From Ochotona curzoniae (taxonomy: Eukaryota; Chordata; Mammalia; Lagomorpha; Ochotonidae): DNA of 64,000 nt. The notes under the pieces are model-generated. The model worked only from the letters and a program-made list of their open reading frames with translations, ran no database searches and was not told the DNA's origin. Both the position numbers and the translations under genes were made by a program. This document shows positions 1-13,150 of this stretch, one piece after another (the stretch's first letter is position 1; each line of letters opens with the position of its first letter). Location: positions 3,844,001 to 3,908,000 of the forward strand of contig NW_024467120.1 in NCBI RefSeq assembly GCF_017591425.1, written 5' to 3'.

Positions 1-12
1 ATAATTCTTTTT

Positions 13-243
13 TAAAAAAGATTTTTTAATGTGTTTGAAACAGAGCAACAGAGAGTAAAAGTCTTCCATCTGCTGGTTCACTCCCCAAATGGCTGCAATG
101 GAGTGGACTGGGCCACTGCCTTCCCAGGTGCACTAACGGAGTTAGGTTGAAAGTGAAACAGCCAGAACTCAAGCCCATGACCACATGGGAAGTTGGCATC
201 GCAGGCAGATGCTTAACTTGTGACACCACAGTGTGGCCAGAAA
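13..243 (-). repeat. CSINE (old), minus strand
   Basis: Reads TTCCATCTGCTGGTTCACTC and CCCAAATGGCTGCAATGG, the complement of the SINE 3' half, ending in a degenerate head near 243. The first open frames in this region are just SINE sequence. Confidence 0.75.
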
Positions 244-1024
244 GAAGCTAAACACTACCATAAATATAGACTTTACCTCCCCCCCACACACACACATAAC
301 ACACACTTTATGAGTGAACTCATGTGTGAGCCTATGGAGCAATTCATCTGAATATTTTAGAAAGCACGAACTTGCTTATTCATTATTTCTTTAGTCATGG
401 TTGGCATCATTACTTCCATGGAAGACCGGGAATGGAGCAATTTCATCAAGAATCTTAAAAGATTTAACCTTAGTGATCAAGCTGAGAGACAATCAAGAGT
501 TTGGGTGGAGAAATTGAGGGTATCTAAGGAATTCCAAAGCAGAGGGAGATGGAACCATGAGGTATATTATTTCTCTGCCCCAACTTCTCAGCGCTCCAAG
601 TTGACATGCACACCCTGCACACACCCACACACTCCCCCCAACACATGCACTACCATGGGGCCAAGCTCTACCCTGGGGCCCCTCGGTTGCTCATTGTAGA
701 ACAAGTGCCACAAAGGACAAGAGAACCAGAATATGTGTCCATTAGCAACAGGAGTGAGCCAGGCAGTCCCATTGCAACTCTTTCCTAAGAAACCTGGGTG
801 CAAGACCAGAACCTCCAGCAAGGCCACGATGCAGAAGGCTGCCACAGCTGCCCCTCCAGGACTGTCACTACCCGTGGCATTAGAAAAAAGGAAGACGACT
901 GCAACAAGTCTACCATGCACATGAACAAACGCCGGACAAGAGCCAATGATGACAGTGGCTTAGCACTCTCACCTCATGCATATGAAAAAGATCAGCCATC
1001 AGCGAACCATATTGCATGGGAGAG

Positions 1025-1072
1025 GTGGGAACACTCTGGAGTGGTGGGAACACTCGGGAGTGGTGGGAACGC
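1025..1072. repeat. 19-bp minisatellite, about 2.5 copies
   Basis: GTGGGAACACTC(T/G)GGAGTG is repeated at 1025-1043 and 1044-1062, with a partial third copy. Confidence 0.85.
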
Positions 1073-1642
1073 TTGCACGCACAGTAGCACTTCAGAGACA
1101 TTGCCGCACACCGCCGTCTTTCTCATTCCCATTAGCTCACTCTTGTCTGGATGAAAGGAGCTCAGTGAATCCATTGCTTCTGTGGAACTGTTGATGTATT
1201 TTCCAGGTCCTGATTAGACCATTAGTCACTGAGCAACACTGCACAGTAAACTAGAGTAACTGTGATTATGCAACTCTGAGAACATACAGAGAGCATTGAC
1301 AGGGGAGGTCCCGGTGCCAGGAGAAGGTGCGAGGCAGCTTAACTGTCAGCAGTTTTATGAACCATGCACTCAAATGCCAATGAGACACACGCACAGCAGG
1401 GGCAGGAGATGTTGGTGGAGGATGCGCCATGGAGGCAACGAGACCCACTCTCTGAAGAGCACAGCCCTGAAAGCGAAAGTCACGCCTCATGGTGAAGAAC
1501 TCACCGGGGGACTGGCCATCATGGTCCTCTCCCACCCTTTTCTGCACTTTTTGTAAGAGCCTGGATAGGAGGCAGCAATCACAGACTCACAGGTGAGTCT
1601 TGAACTCTGGCTTAGTTACAGACTGTCTTTCATGACAGTTCC

Positions 1643-1644
<2 letters not shown>

Positions 1645-1686
<42 letters not shown>
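1645..1686. repeat. (AC)21 microsatellite
   Basis: Uninterrupted AC dinucleotides in unique DNA. Confidence 0.98.
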
Positions 1687-1688
<2 letters not shown>

Positions 1689-2369
1689 ACACCATCAATG
1701 TTGAGACAAACTATATGAATGTCCCTCCTCCTATTTTGCTATTCTCATTTTTCATCCCCCAAATCAGCAATGTCTTCCCATACGTGAGGAATTCCCACGG
1801 AATGGAATTCAAAAAAGGAATAGAAGACAGGGACCAGTCACAGTGGCCTTTCATTTCCTTCCAGGGCCCTGAGCCACATTCATACACAGACGCCCATGAC
1901 AAACCAATGGTAAGTACAAGTACAACCATCTTCAAGGAAGTTTCCAAAGATCGAACCTCTGGGAGGGGAAAGGCCTAGTTCAGAGCTACCTCCTTTACAG
2001 TACAGGCAATGCTGTCAGCAAGAACCTTCCAGAAAATGTTTTATAGTATTTTTCATGGCAAGACTGTTCCCTTTGGGTCAGTTAATCCTTATTTCCCTAC
2101 TTCAGTTCATCTGCTCTCTGTCTCTCTTTTTTTTTTTTTACATCATTATTTGTTGAGTTATATATTTTAGCTGAACTTGAAATGACAGCTATTTTTAAGT
2201 GGTTGCCAACCTGGGTCAGGAAGAACCTCAGAAACCTGGCTCATGGCTGAGCTGGCACCAGGCACCCTGACAGCCAGAATCAACCAGAAAGCTGATGAGC
2301 TCCAGGTTTCCAAAACATGACAGAAAAAGCATCCTTTGCTTGCTTCCATCTGGCCATTCCAATGTAAAA

Positions 2370-2370
<1 letters not shown>

Positions 2371-2400
<30 letters not shown>
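2371..2400. repeat. (GA)n microsatellite
   Basis: GA dinucleotides with one AAA interruption near 2375. Confidence 0.95.
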
Positions 2401-4721
2401 CTGGCTCAGGACAGAGGACCCTTCTGTGACAGCCTCAAGCACTGCTTTGGGTGTTCAGCACGCAAGTCTCGATGCCCCCCTGGACAGGGTAGCTGAAACA
2501 GGACATAGCAGCTTTCTTCACTCTGGATGGGGACCACGTCTGGAGTCAGAGCCAGTGCCCAATGGACCAATGCACAGCTGCCGGCTCTGCTAGCAAAGCC
2601 CCATGCCACCCCATCAGCAGCCTTCCAAAGCTAATTGTGGCTGCTGGAACACACACAGCATTCTCTCGGCTTCGGCACTTTTAAGGCTGTTTCAACTTGC
2701 CACTTCTGCTAGCCACCCTGCAGGAACTTGCGACACAGAGTCCTCCTCACCATCCATAAGGCAGAGGAAAAATCTCTCCCTCCTGAGCTTTGTCTTCCAA
2801 CCTAGAGCTTTTGTCTTCTGTATGGTGGGAATTAAAGATATTCATGGGGATTCAGAGTTACCTGAGAGCGTTTAGGACAAATAGACTCTCTTGGAGTTAG
2901 ACTCAGGACAAACAGATCTTTCATAGAAGTCCTTAAAAACAGACAGTGCCCTGTTTGAATTTTTGAACCCTATTCTAGTACAAACACGCTTGGCAAGCCA
3001 GCGCCGGAGGGCTCACCAGTGTTTTCCGCTTTGGCAGCCAGCCGGGCAGCCACGATGGGTATTGCCCCTTCAGCATCCACGCAAGTCTCTTTTTCCCTCC
3101 TCTGCTTCCAGCTCCCTTCTCCCCCACAGTCCCAGCTGCACGAACCGGGGCAATGCAACAGGGTGCCAGTGAGCTGAGCTGTCAGCGCCTCTCACTGCAC
3201 ATGGCTCTTAGCTTGTTCTGCTGGCCCCTCCTCGGGTCAAGCACGATGACAGCAGAGGGAGACCACTGTCATTCTTGGTCTGATGTTCAGACAAATCTGG
3301 CCCACAGTTCACAGCCAGGAGGTACGAATGTTTTGAGAAAGTCACCCTCCGATCTCCAAAGAACGTGGATGCCCCATTTTGCCTCATTTTCTTCAATGGG
3401 AGTGGAGAGCAGAGAGAAATTCATTTCCAACTATTTCTTTGGACTAATCTTGGACTTGTGTTTGAAGATGACCAAGTCCTTGAAAATGGCCAAGTCCATT
3501 TCTTCATTCTCATTTTCAAATGTTCCCAGTTGGATTAGTTACAGGGGGCTCAAGGCTTTGTAGAACTGCTCACTGCTGACCAAAGACTGCCTTTGCTCAG
3601 GATTCACTGAGATTGTGAAAGAATAGGGGGTGCTCTTCAAAAGATGTTGTGATGGTGTGATTGACAGGCCCAATGAACTGAAGTTACCAAACACCTGCTG
3701 TAAGGTAATGATTCCCAGACCCTTGGCTAATTAGGCTTTCCCAGAGCTCCTCAGAGATTCTAAACACACATTTGACATCCACTGATAAATGCTCCCTTCC
3801 CCATTTTCCTCAGGCCCAGAGAACCCAGGGAACTTGCCAATGAGCACGCAGCAGTTAATATCCCAGACTGAGACCACGACAGAATTCCTAAGGGGACCAC
3901 CCCAAGTGACAACTCTTCTGGCACTTTCTCAGCATTCAGCATTCAGGAAAGCCTCACTCATGTAGTCTCTGCTAATAGAGATAATGTATTCTTAATGAAT
4001 ATATAATTCAACTTCCTTGAATATATTACATAACCTATAAATGTTTAGGAACTTATTAGCAAGTTAAGTGTCTTCTTTCTTAAATTAGGAGATGAAAAAA
4101 AAATTTTTTTTTTTCACTGATTCATCTTGAATATTCCCAAAGTGATAAGGACTTCATGGGGGGAAAAAAGAAACCAAAAAGCCTGCCAGAACAACACTGT
4201 CTTTAGGAAACTTAAAGAAATGGTCAGTGAACTAATGGTATTTGTTAAGTTGAAACATACACACACACACACATCTTCCAACTTCTGACTCCAGGAATTA
4301 CCTATGATTTGGGAAAGAACCCAAATGTTTGCAGTGTTAGGTCAGTTGATAGGTAAGTGGATTGGGCATTTTTTTCCATGACAGTACCCATTCTATCACC
4401 AACATCATTTAGGCAGTAGCTTGTAACACACACTGATAGGAAAGTAATGAAACTGCGTTTGGCTAAGCTTCGACCACAAAGGCTTCTGCCAAATGACACC
4501 GACATCTACACCCACCGTCCCCTGACCCCCATTGTGCAGAGCGAGTGAAGTGTGGGGCCCGGGTTTCCCCTTTCTGGGGGAGAACAAGTGCATGAGTAAT
4601 GAGTGAGGGCGCCTTAGGTGCTTCCCCCGCCCACAGACCGTGAGGCACACTGTGAAGGGTACACACTGGTGTTCCTGCACCCACACTGCCAAGATAAAGA
4701 CTTTCCAATTCAGCTTCTTGG

Positions 4722-4944
4722 GAAGGCGGTTGGCCCAATGGCTAAGACAGCGCATGTGGAAACTGAATCTAGTACTGTCCTGGGCTCAGGCTCCTGCCTT
4801 CAGCTTCCAGCTGACATCCTCAGAGCTCAGGTTTGTGGCTTACTGCCTCTCAACATGAGAGACCATCATGGAATTCCAGGCTCCTGGCTTCTCCCTGGCC
4901 CAGTCCTGGCTGGTGCAGGCATTTAGGAAGTGAATTTGAAAATG

Positions 4945-4993
<49 letters not shown>

Positions 4994-5035
4994 CTGCCTT
5001 CCTAACTAATACAAATAAATAAACTTAAAGTCAAC
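4722..5035 (+). repeat. CSINE (old), with internal CT expansion
   Basis: Degenerate head (GGCCCAATGGCTAAGACAGC), body with GGCTCCTGGCTTCTCCCTGG and a CT run at 4947-4990 preceding the AATAAATAAACTT tail. Confidence 0.7.
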
Positions 5036-5585
5036 TTTTAGAAAATTCATCCATAGTCCTTGTTAGAATCTGAAAGGAAAAAAAAATACCATTTATTGAT
5101 ATTTTTTTTCCCTTCCTTTTATTGGAAGTCATATCACAGTGGTATACTTCATCAAATTTGAGCGTATTTATACAGCTAACATAAAATGTTTACAGGTAAT
5201 AAAAAAAGGAGAAGTTACAATCGACATCAAAACAAATTGGCAAACAGAGAAAACAGCCATTACTGAAATTACAGAATATCTAAACTATAAAAGTTGAGAT
5301 ACCCTGGAAGCATTTGCAAACTCTTAAATAAAAATATATTTTCATAGTAAATCATTTAGCTCAACTAGCGTATTTATTTGCTATCTCTCTTCTGCATACA
5401 AATACTTAACAGTGGAATATTTCAAGGGATAAAATTAGAAGTAATTCACGATTCATGTGATTTTTCTGATAATTAAAAGAATGTCATCATACAGAATTTA
5501 TTAATAAATGCATGCAAAGTCACAAAAGTGTAAACTGAAATATTCTCTCTTGCAGGGTAGAATGCTATTGCCAAGGGCGTTTTCA

Positions 5586-5756
5586 GCAATGCCTTGTTAC
5601 GCAAATTCTATACAATCCCTGAAAAACACGGAACATTACACAACAAGGTGGAGGAATCCACCATGGGGGGAGGGTTAGGGCAGGGGTGGGAGGAATCCCA
5701 GTACCTATAAAACTGTGTCACATAATACAATGTAATTAATAATTTAAAAAAAAGAA
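5586..5756 (+). repeat. L1 3' end fragment
   Basis: GGGGGGAGGGTTAGGGCAGG, then AATCCCAGTACCTATAAAAC and CATAATACAATGTAATTAAT followed by an A-rich tail. This is a lagomorph-type L1 3' UTR end. Confidence 0.65.
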
Positions 5757-5815
5757 AAACACAGAACATCAATTTGCAAATATGAAGACTGTCAAAAAGA
5801 GCAATAAAGGCTGAA

Positions 5816-6428
5816 TATGAAAAAAAAGGGCACTCTTACACATTGTAGCTAGGAATGTAAATTAGTGCCATCACCGTGGGAAACAGGGTGAAGCTTTCTT
5901 AAAAATACTAGAAATGGAACCACCATATTGTCCAGCAATGCCACAGAATCACCGCATCCAGAAATGCCTGCACCACCAGGATGCCCACCGTCGGATGAGC
6001 AGATAAAGAAAATATGGTGTATATATACAGTGATGGAATATTAGTCAGTCATAAAAAAAAAGAAGAAAGAAAAATACTGTCACTGGAAGCAGAATGGATG
6101 GGACCCGGAAACATCATGGTGAGTGAAAATAAACCAGACAGCAAAAGGCAAATAGTGCACATTCTCTCTCATGCGAAGGAGCTAAAATAATAGTTTTTAA
6201 AAAGCAACCCTTTCAATCTGAACAAAGACTGTTGATTACTGGATGCTGGGAGGAGTGCGAGAAATGAAAAGAGCTTGGATTTTAAAAACTGGGGAAACTG
6301 AACCTGATTCATTAACTGTGACAAATATTGAAATTAGATGTCAACTGGGGAATTGGGAGAGGAGCATAGGGGAAATCATAATACTACCGGGTAAGTTTTG
6401 ATTTATAAATGTAAAATCAATAAAAACA
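5816..6428 (+). repeat. L1M ORF2 end / 3' UTR fragment
   Basis: Order of L1 ORF2 3'-end landmarks: CATTGTAGCTAGGAATGTAA, CCATATTGTCCAGCAATGCC, AAAATATGGTGTATATATAC, GGAATATTAGTCAGTCATAA, AGCAGAATGGATGGGACC and GTGAGTGAAAATAAACCAGA, with tail CAATAAAAACATACG. Confidence 0.8.
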
Positions 6429-6790
6429 TACGAAAGATAAAGACTGCGTCACACTCTGAAACCTGCAAAGGATTTTTCTGCATTTCTAACCGTACCATGG
6501 AAGACATATTCCTCTGAGGTAATAGCTCCAAAGATGCAAAAAAAATAATTCATTGCAAATCTCACATAGGGGGTGGATGAAAGAATCCATGTGCATATGG
6601 AACCATACCATGAAAAAAAATTTTTTAAATAAATCTGGCATCATCGTATCAGGAGTGAATAAATTATATTAGCAACACTAGTGTTCATTAAGCCCAATAA
6701 GAAAGGTATGCATCCTGTATTATAACAGCTAGCCTCCATTTCTGGTTATCTAACCATTTCCTTCCTATGGGTCAGCGCAAAGGTTTGCAA

Positions 6791-7101
6791 TGGGGCCAGC
6801 GCAGTGGAATAGCGAATGAATGTGCTGCCTGTCATACTGGCATCCCATATGCATAAAACGTCTTGTCCGAGGTGCTCCACTTCTGAGCCAGCTCACTGCA
6901 AAAGCCTGAGAAGAGCAGCAGAAGATGACCCAAATATTTGGACCTCTGCTACCCACATGGGGTGGCAGCTCCAGCTCCTTGTTCCTGGTGTAGGCCTACC
7001 CCAGCCCTGGCCATTGCAGCCATCTGGGGATTGAAACAAAAAGATGGAAATATTCTCCCTCTTTCTCTCTAACTCTGCCGTTCACAGATAAATAAAACAT
7101 A
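6791..7101 (+). repeat. CSINE (old)
   Basis: GGGGCCAGCGCAGTGGAATA head, CATCCCATATGC, GCAGCAGAAGATGACCCAAA and a CTCTTTCTCTCTAACTCTGC tail. Confidence 0.8.
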
Positions 7102-8265
7102 TACAACATATAGGCTTTATAAGGATTACAATAGCACCAGATATTTACCTAGTAGGAATTATTTAGGACACAAAGAATTCCCCAAAATAAAGAGCCTTTC
7201 CCTCTAGGGACAATCAATATTGCACTCAAACATAGAAAGGAAAAAGATTAAATAATCTATTCATATGAGGAGCCAGTTTTTCCATCAAGAGCAATCAGAA
7301 AACCTTAGCAGCATTTCAAGGCAAGACTTCTTTTAATCCTACAAATACTTAAATCCGATGCTTCACGCCTTTGAAAAAGAACAGCTTGCTTAAAGTTATA
7401 AATGATAAAGCAACCAAATTAATATTTACTGAAAACCTTCTATGTGTTTGGGATTGTGTCTCTAAGTCCCATGAATGTTCAGCCTTTTTATACAATTATT
7501 TGACTTCATAAAGCATTTCAATAAATAAAACGCTGTCTTCCAAACAGGCTGTAATTCCATCCAGTATCTACAGTGACACTATAAGCCTTAGGGGCTGCCA
7601 CAGTCTTCACGGGCACAATCAGTGTCCACCACTCCACATTCTCTAAGATTCCATGATGAACTCAACTTCTAAAATAATAATCAGTACATCAATGGCATGT
7701 AATTACAACCAGGAACCCAAGCCATCTGCTGGCTAGAACACGAGGAATGGTCAACTCAATGTACTGGCTCAGCTTACTGTAGCAAAACCTGTTTATATAA
7801 TATAGCTGAAAAATCCCTCCCCTCCCAAATCAAAGTGTTGTAGCAAAGGAAACTTGCAAAAGCATCTATTTCATAATATTCTACAGATTGGTTGATGACA
7901 AGATTGACTGGCTGCTCCGGCAGTAAAGTATCTACTTGCATCTAAAACTTAAAACAAACAAAAGAAAGTATACTATATCAAAGAAACGGAAAAATCGGGT
8001 GGAACTCATGCTGCCGAGCCCTGGGAAATTACTGTCATGGCTTCTGATTCCTTAGGGTGGTCTCTCCTGTTCTAGCATAAACCAAGCAAAGTGCCTTCTG
8101 TTGGCAAAAGGAAAAAAAAAAAATAAAGGTTTATCTAGAGAGATTAAATTCAGGGTTGTTACAGAGGAATGAACTCAGAAATAGACTCAGAATTTCCCCT
8201 CGGGAAAACAAAAAACAATGACACTATGAATCAGTGTTTTCCACAACAGCCTGAAATAAAAGGAG

Positions 8266-8300
8266 ACACACACACACACACACCACACACATACCACACA
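8266..8300. repeat. Interrupted (AC)n microsatellite
   Basis: AC run broken by CC and AT. An adjacent open frame of 192 codons simply runs through it. Confidence 0.9.
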
Positions 8301-9659
8301 CAAGCAGGCGTGCACACAAAGAGACTGAAGGCAAAGAGCCATAACAATGTAATCTACATATCTGCATTTAGAATACACATGCCTTCCATGATCTTTTCAT
8401 GTCTGTTATGCCTAACTTTAGTTGGTACTTATAGAGGTCCCCAAAGCTCTGTAAAATCAGCATTGCCATGGCAACTGAGGGGAAAAAAAGGGGAGGGGGC
8501 ACTCAGCCAGAAACCTTCACCAAACAAAATGCAAGGCAAAAAGATAAGGTGTTTTCCTCTGGTTTCTTGGAACAACAACACGTTCCTGAGTGTGCAGAAA
8601 GAGACAGGTCACTCCCGTGACACACAAATCCCAGAACCTCCAGCAGCTTGTTGTGAATTTCATATTAACAGTAGCTCTAAAGTTTATTTTCAAATTCCAG
8701 GGATTTGTAGACACTGTACTGTAGTCATGACCAAAAGTAAAATATAAGCAGACAGGAGATGGTAGGGAAAAACAATAGTGATGAATTTCCATGAATATGA
8801 GACGTATCATTGAGCAGCTTTCCTTGGAAACCCTCCTGTTAAACAAAAAAGGACTAATACTGTATCTATCTCTTGCTGTCCAATTCTCTCTGTGACTTGA
8901 GAAAACACAATTGGTACAAGTAAATAAAGAAGTAAGTCTTGAAATTACTATGGAGTCCCAGAAAGAAACCCCAGGGCAAGAGATGTTCAACTTAGGGTAA
9001 CAGTTCACAAATCTTCCCTGATTCAAAATGTCTCTCTCAGTAAGACATGAGACCCCTAAAACATCCATCAGACTCAGACATGGCTAAGCAAGCACCTGCT
9101 GCACACTGCAGGATGAGTAACTTCCACAGTTGTAGCAGCCTGTCGATGGAGCTCAACACAGCACTGCACACCAAACACTCAAGGGTGAGAGTGAAAGGGG
9201 GAAAGCTTCATAAACTCACTTCCTACACAGTCCTCCGGGTGACATCCAATCTGTTTTCCTCCTGCTCACTTACGGGAGACCGAAAGAGAAAAAAAAAAAA
9301 AGCCAAGGCCATGCTGTAAATGTCAAGGAACTGCCTTGTGAGTCAAGTTGAATATCATTAAATCAGCACTTGTGGCACCCCCTCACTACCTTCTTTGGGT
9401 AACAGGAAGACAGGCTCAGAGATACATGGGTGCTGTGTGTGTATTTTGTGTTTGCGTATGTGTGTGTTATGTGCATGAGGGTGCCGCAAGAATTGTGGGA
9501 AAAACGGAATCAAAAGTTGTTTATCCTGGTACAAAAAAAAAAAAAAGAATTGATGAATTTTTAACATGTATTCTCCATGTACTTCTCCACCTAATATGCA
9601 TGAATGTCAAATGCATGAATTCCATCTTTCTGTGAAGTTTCTGAGGTGCCCTAGGCTCT

Positions 9660-9870
9660 CTTGTGTGTACATGTTGTATCATCTATGTGAGCATATACGT
9701 ATTTACTTATGGGGTATAATGTGATGCCTTGAGATACATACTGTGAAATCATTACATGAAGCTAATTAACATATCCATTACCTGAAAGATTTCTGGTAGT
9801 GTCAGAACACTTAACATTTATTCGCTTCATAGTTTTGAGATACATTCTTAATAACCGAGGTTAGCAAGAA
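9660..9870 (+). repeat. Old L1M fragment
   Basis: GAAATCATTACATGAAGCTA, ATTAACATATCCATTACCTG and GTGTCAGAACACTTAACATT recall a stretch of old mammalian L1 3' UTRs. Too diverged for a subfamily. Confidence 0.5.
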
Positions 9871-10683
9871 AGAATCATCACGCCACCCAGACCTCAAAAA
9901 CTAAGTCCTCCTAATTGAATCAAAAATGGCTTTTATTGGCAATTAATGTTGTTTGACAAGTTCCCCATTGTCTTTTTCCTTTGCAGTTTTCACCTGCTAC
10001 AGGAGAGGAATAACAAATGAAAAGAGAATTGTTCAGGATTCCCAATGGAACATTGAGGAATCCATTAGCTTTTGTCCCTAAGAAAGCTTTATTTTTCTTC
10101 CCTAAAACATCTTTTCACAGGCATAGTGACTTGGGGGGGAGACACTGTGACACTGCAGTACCCGTCCACACAGCATGCAGTGACCCGTCCAGGCTAACTG
10201 GCATACTGGTGCCCGGGGACAAGCTGCATTTCTCCGCTGTCAGGTGGTTTTCAGGATCGCAGCGCCTTGAGTGGCGACCTTTAAGAAGAGCCTCGGGAGG
10301 AGCTTCTCGCATGACTGTCGCACTCAGCTCTGCCTGCAACTGGGCTGCTGCAGCCCACACAGTCCAGCACTGTGACTGCTCCCCTGGGAACTGGGATCTG
10401 TGAGCGACAGGTACCCACATCACCAGTGGGATGCGCTCCAGGTCTCACGGCTCTGGTAGCAACATAGTGATAACATCCTCTCCCTCCCCCACCCCTGTCC
10501 AACTGGTGATCCATGAGGGAAGAAGGTAAGTAACTGGAAAATGTGAGTGCAGGACCCCCGGAGTACGGGTGCCCAAGTCTACATGCAAGGGTTCAGGAAC
10601 CGGTGACACACACGCGCAGCGCTAGCAGGGACCTTACAACAATGATGCAACTCCAAATCCTTCTTCAACAAAAACAACAACAA

Positions 10684-10981
10684 CAAAATTCTTTTATTTG
10701 AAAGTTACAAAGAAAGAGACAGACATCTTCCTTCCACTGGTTCACACCCCAGATGGTCACCTGGGGTAGGCAGGCCTGGGCCACAAATAGGAGCGTCACC
10801 CATGTCTCCCATGTGTATGCATTGAGGCTCAAGCACTTGGGCCATCCTCCACTGCCTGCTCAGGTGCATTGGCAGGGAACCACATTGGAAGTGGAGCAGC
10901 CAGGACAGGAACCAGTGCTCATGTGGGATGCTGACTTCACAGGTGGTTGCTTTACCCACTATACCACAACACCAGTTCCCC
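10684..10981 (-). repeat. CSINE (old), minus strand
   Basis: TTTTATTTGAAAGTTACAAA tail complement, then CCATCCTCCACTGCCTGCTC and the head complement CCCACTATACCACAACACCA. Confidence 0.82.
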
Positions 10982-11532
10982 TGCCCTCAAATCCTTCTCA
11001 TAATGAGAAAATAGAGGTAGGAACAGAGATAGGGGTTCACCCAGCCACAGTCACTGAGGCTCCAGCACCATCTTGGGCAACCCTAACCACACAGTGGTGT
11101 GTATACTCTTCCCCCTCGTCCCCTTCAGAAGTCATTTTGGGGATATTTCTAACACATCCTGGACCCCTGTCCAGAGACTGCCAGATTACACTGTAGCAAA
11201 AGCTTCAGAACGAATTGCCAAGCTGAGGCAAAGCAAAAGAAAAGGGAATTAGAATGGAGCCAGCATAAGGCAACCAACACATTCAGGGTCAGCGGTCACC
11301 AGCACGCTCTGACTGTCAAGGTTTTCCTTCGGAATTCCCTGATGGATGTTCCAGAAACTCTCCATTGGAATCCCACATCGATATTTGCTCCTTATAATAC
11401 TGTCATCACCACATCACCATGCCAGGACTCAAGGAGGGTAAGAACATTACCTAGCATACTCACAATAATATGCCCTCATACCTAGAGAATATATGGAATC
11501 AAGTAAAATTTACTGAAAGGATCCCAGAATTG

Positions 11533-11733
11533 TAGCGTAACAGCTTAAGCCACCCCCGGCAACACCAGCATGCCAGCAGACACCAGCGTTGAGTGCTGAC
11601 TGTTCCACTTCCAGTTCAGCTTCCTGCTGATGCTCCAGGCTGATGCCTAGAGAGAACCAGTGGATGGAAGCTCACTCTTTCTCTCTGTCTGTCTCTAACT
11701 CTGCCTTTTGAAGACATCAATAAATTTCTTTAA
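11533..11733 (+). repeat. CSINE, internally shortened
   Basis: AACACCAGCATGCCAGCAGA, CCACTTCCAGTTCAGCTTCC, then directly AGAGAACCAGTGGATGGAAG and the AATAAATTTC tail. The central block is missing. Confidence 0.65.
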
Positions 11734-11745
11734 AAATTGCTGAAA

Positions 11746-12083
11746 GGGGACTCAATGCAGTAGCCTAGTGGCTAAAGTCCTTGACTTTCACACACCAGGA
11801 TCCCACATAGGTGCTGGTTCTAATCCCAGCTGCTCCACTTCCCTTCTAGCTCCCTGCTTGTGTCCTGGGAAAGCAGTCAAGGACGGCCCAAAGCCTTGAG
11901 ATCCTGCACCCATGTGGGAAACCCAGAAGAAGCTCCTGGCAATTGGCTTCAAATCAGCTCAGCTCTGGCCATTGAGGCCACATGGGGAGTGAACCAGCAG
12001 ATGGAGGATATTACTCTGTATCTCCTTCTCTCCACTAACCTGATCTGCCTTTCTAATAAAAATAGATAAATCCTTTAAAAAAT
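11746..12083 (+). repeat. CSINE
   Basis: AGTAGCCTAGTGGCTAAAGT head, GGAAAGCAGTCAAGGACGGC, GGGGAGTGAACCAGCAGATG and TCTAATAAAAATAGATAAAT tail. It lies 13 bases after the previous SINE. Confidence 0.9.
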
Positions 12084-12424
12084 GTAATGAAATAATGGAT
12101 AAAAACTCCTACAAAGAATGAAAGAGAAATGGGCATACTTTGCAAATGCATATGCTGCATTAAATTTTCTGTAAGAAAAAATTTTAAATCTATGTAATAT
12201 TTGAAGAATGTTAAAAGATAGGGCTAATAAGCAACTATTATAGGTTTCACTGTGAGGTAGCCAACATAAATCCTGTTCTTAGAGTTTACAGCATGAAGGA
12301 CAATGCCAAGACAGCACATTAAAGAGAATCAAGACCACCTGGGAAGATACTCTGAAGGAACCAATAAAAAGAAGCCAACGTACTTGGGAGTCAGGACAAG
12401 CAGAAGCTCTAAGCACCATGTGTA

Positions 12425-13150
12425 CTGATAGAGTAAGTGGCCATTGTGTGTGCTATGGTCTCAGTGCTTGTGTCTGTCCACAATTCGAGGTCAAAACTTA
12501 ATCCCCAGGACCTGGCGCGGTGGCCTAACACCTAAAGTCCTCGCCTTGAGAGCGCCGGGATCCCATTTGGGCACCAGTTCTAGTCCCTGTGGCCCTGCTT
12601 TCCATCCAGCTCGCTGCTTGTGGCCTGGGAAAGCAGTCAAGGACGGCCCAAAGCCTTGAGACCCTGCACCTGCGTGAAATACTTGGAGGAGGCTCCTGGC
12701 TTCGGATCAGCTCATCTCCGACCGTTGCGGCCACTTGGGGAGTGAATCAGTGGACGGAGAATCTTCTCTGTCTTATCCCCTCTCTGCATATCTGACTTTC
12801 CAATAAAAAAGAAATAAATCTTTACCAAAAAAAGGATCCTTAATCTCCAATTGGACCAAATTAAGAGGAAGAAGCTTTAAGGACGTGGTTAGGTCATACA
12901 GGGTCTATGATCATGTGACTTCAGAGTTTCTACCCCAGCCACCTTACGAGGACACAGCTAGACGGCGCCATCTATGAGGGAGTCCTTTGGCAGACACCAA
13001 ATCTGCCAGTGCCTTCATCTTGAACTTCTCATTTTCCAGAACTTGGAGAAATGCCATTCTTTTACTTAGAAGGGGTCTTGCCATAGCAGCCCCAACGGAG
13101 CAGGGCGATGTGTTCCTAATGAGTTCTGTGTGGCTGATGACAGACCTGTC
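12425..13150 (+). repeat. MaLR-type (THE1/MST/MLT1) LTR split by a CSINE
   Basis: The left part includes TTCGAGGTCAAAACTTAATCCCC. The right part resumes after the SINE with AAATTAAGAGGAAGAAGC, GGACGTGGTTAGGTCAT, ACGAGGACACAGCTAGACGG, CGCCATCTATGAGGGAG, ATCTGCCAGTGCCTTCATCT and CATAGCAGCCCCAACGGA, in the order of ERVL-MaLR LTRs. The SINE at 12507-12833 carries a CTTAATC(T/C)CCA duplication. Confidence 0.75.
12507..12833 (+). repeat. CSINE inside the MaLR LTR
   Basis: GGACCTGGCGCGGTGGCCTA head, full body and CAATAAAAAAGAAATAAATC tail; duplication CTTAATC(C/T)CCA on both sides. Confidence 0.92.

Larger units (their letters stand above)
244..4721. other. Unique sequence without recognised gene
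   Basis: No frame has splice-bounded or family-like coding character. The longest (3153-3563, 136 codons) has no recognisable domain. Only the repeats listed separately stand out. Confidence 0.6.
7102..10683. other. Unique, AT-rich sequence without recognised gene
   Basis: Contains the L1M piece at 9660 and short AC and TG runs. The frames at 8169-8747 (+) and 8517-9068 (-) overlap each other and have no domain signal. Confidence 0.6.

Noticed and set aside
8169..9068. Overlapping frames of 192 (+) and 183 (-) codons
   Set aside because: No domain or signal, low-complexity AC-encoded His/Thr run, and each is the shadow of the other.
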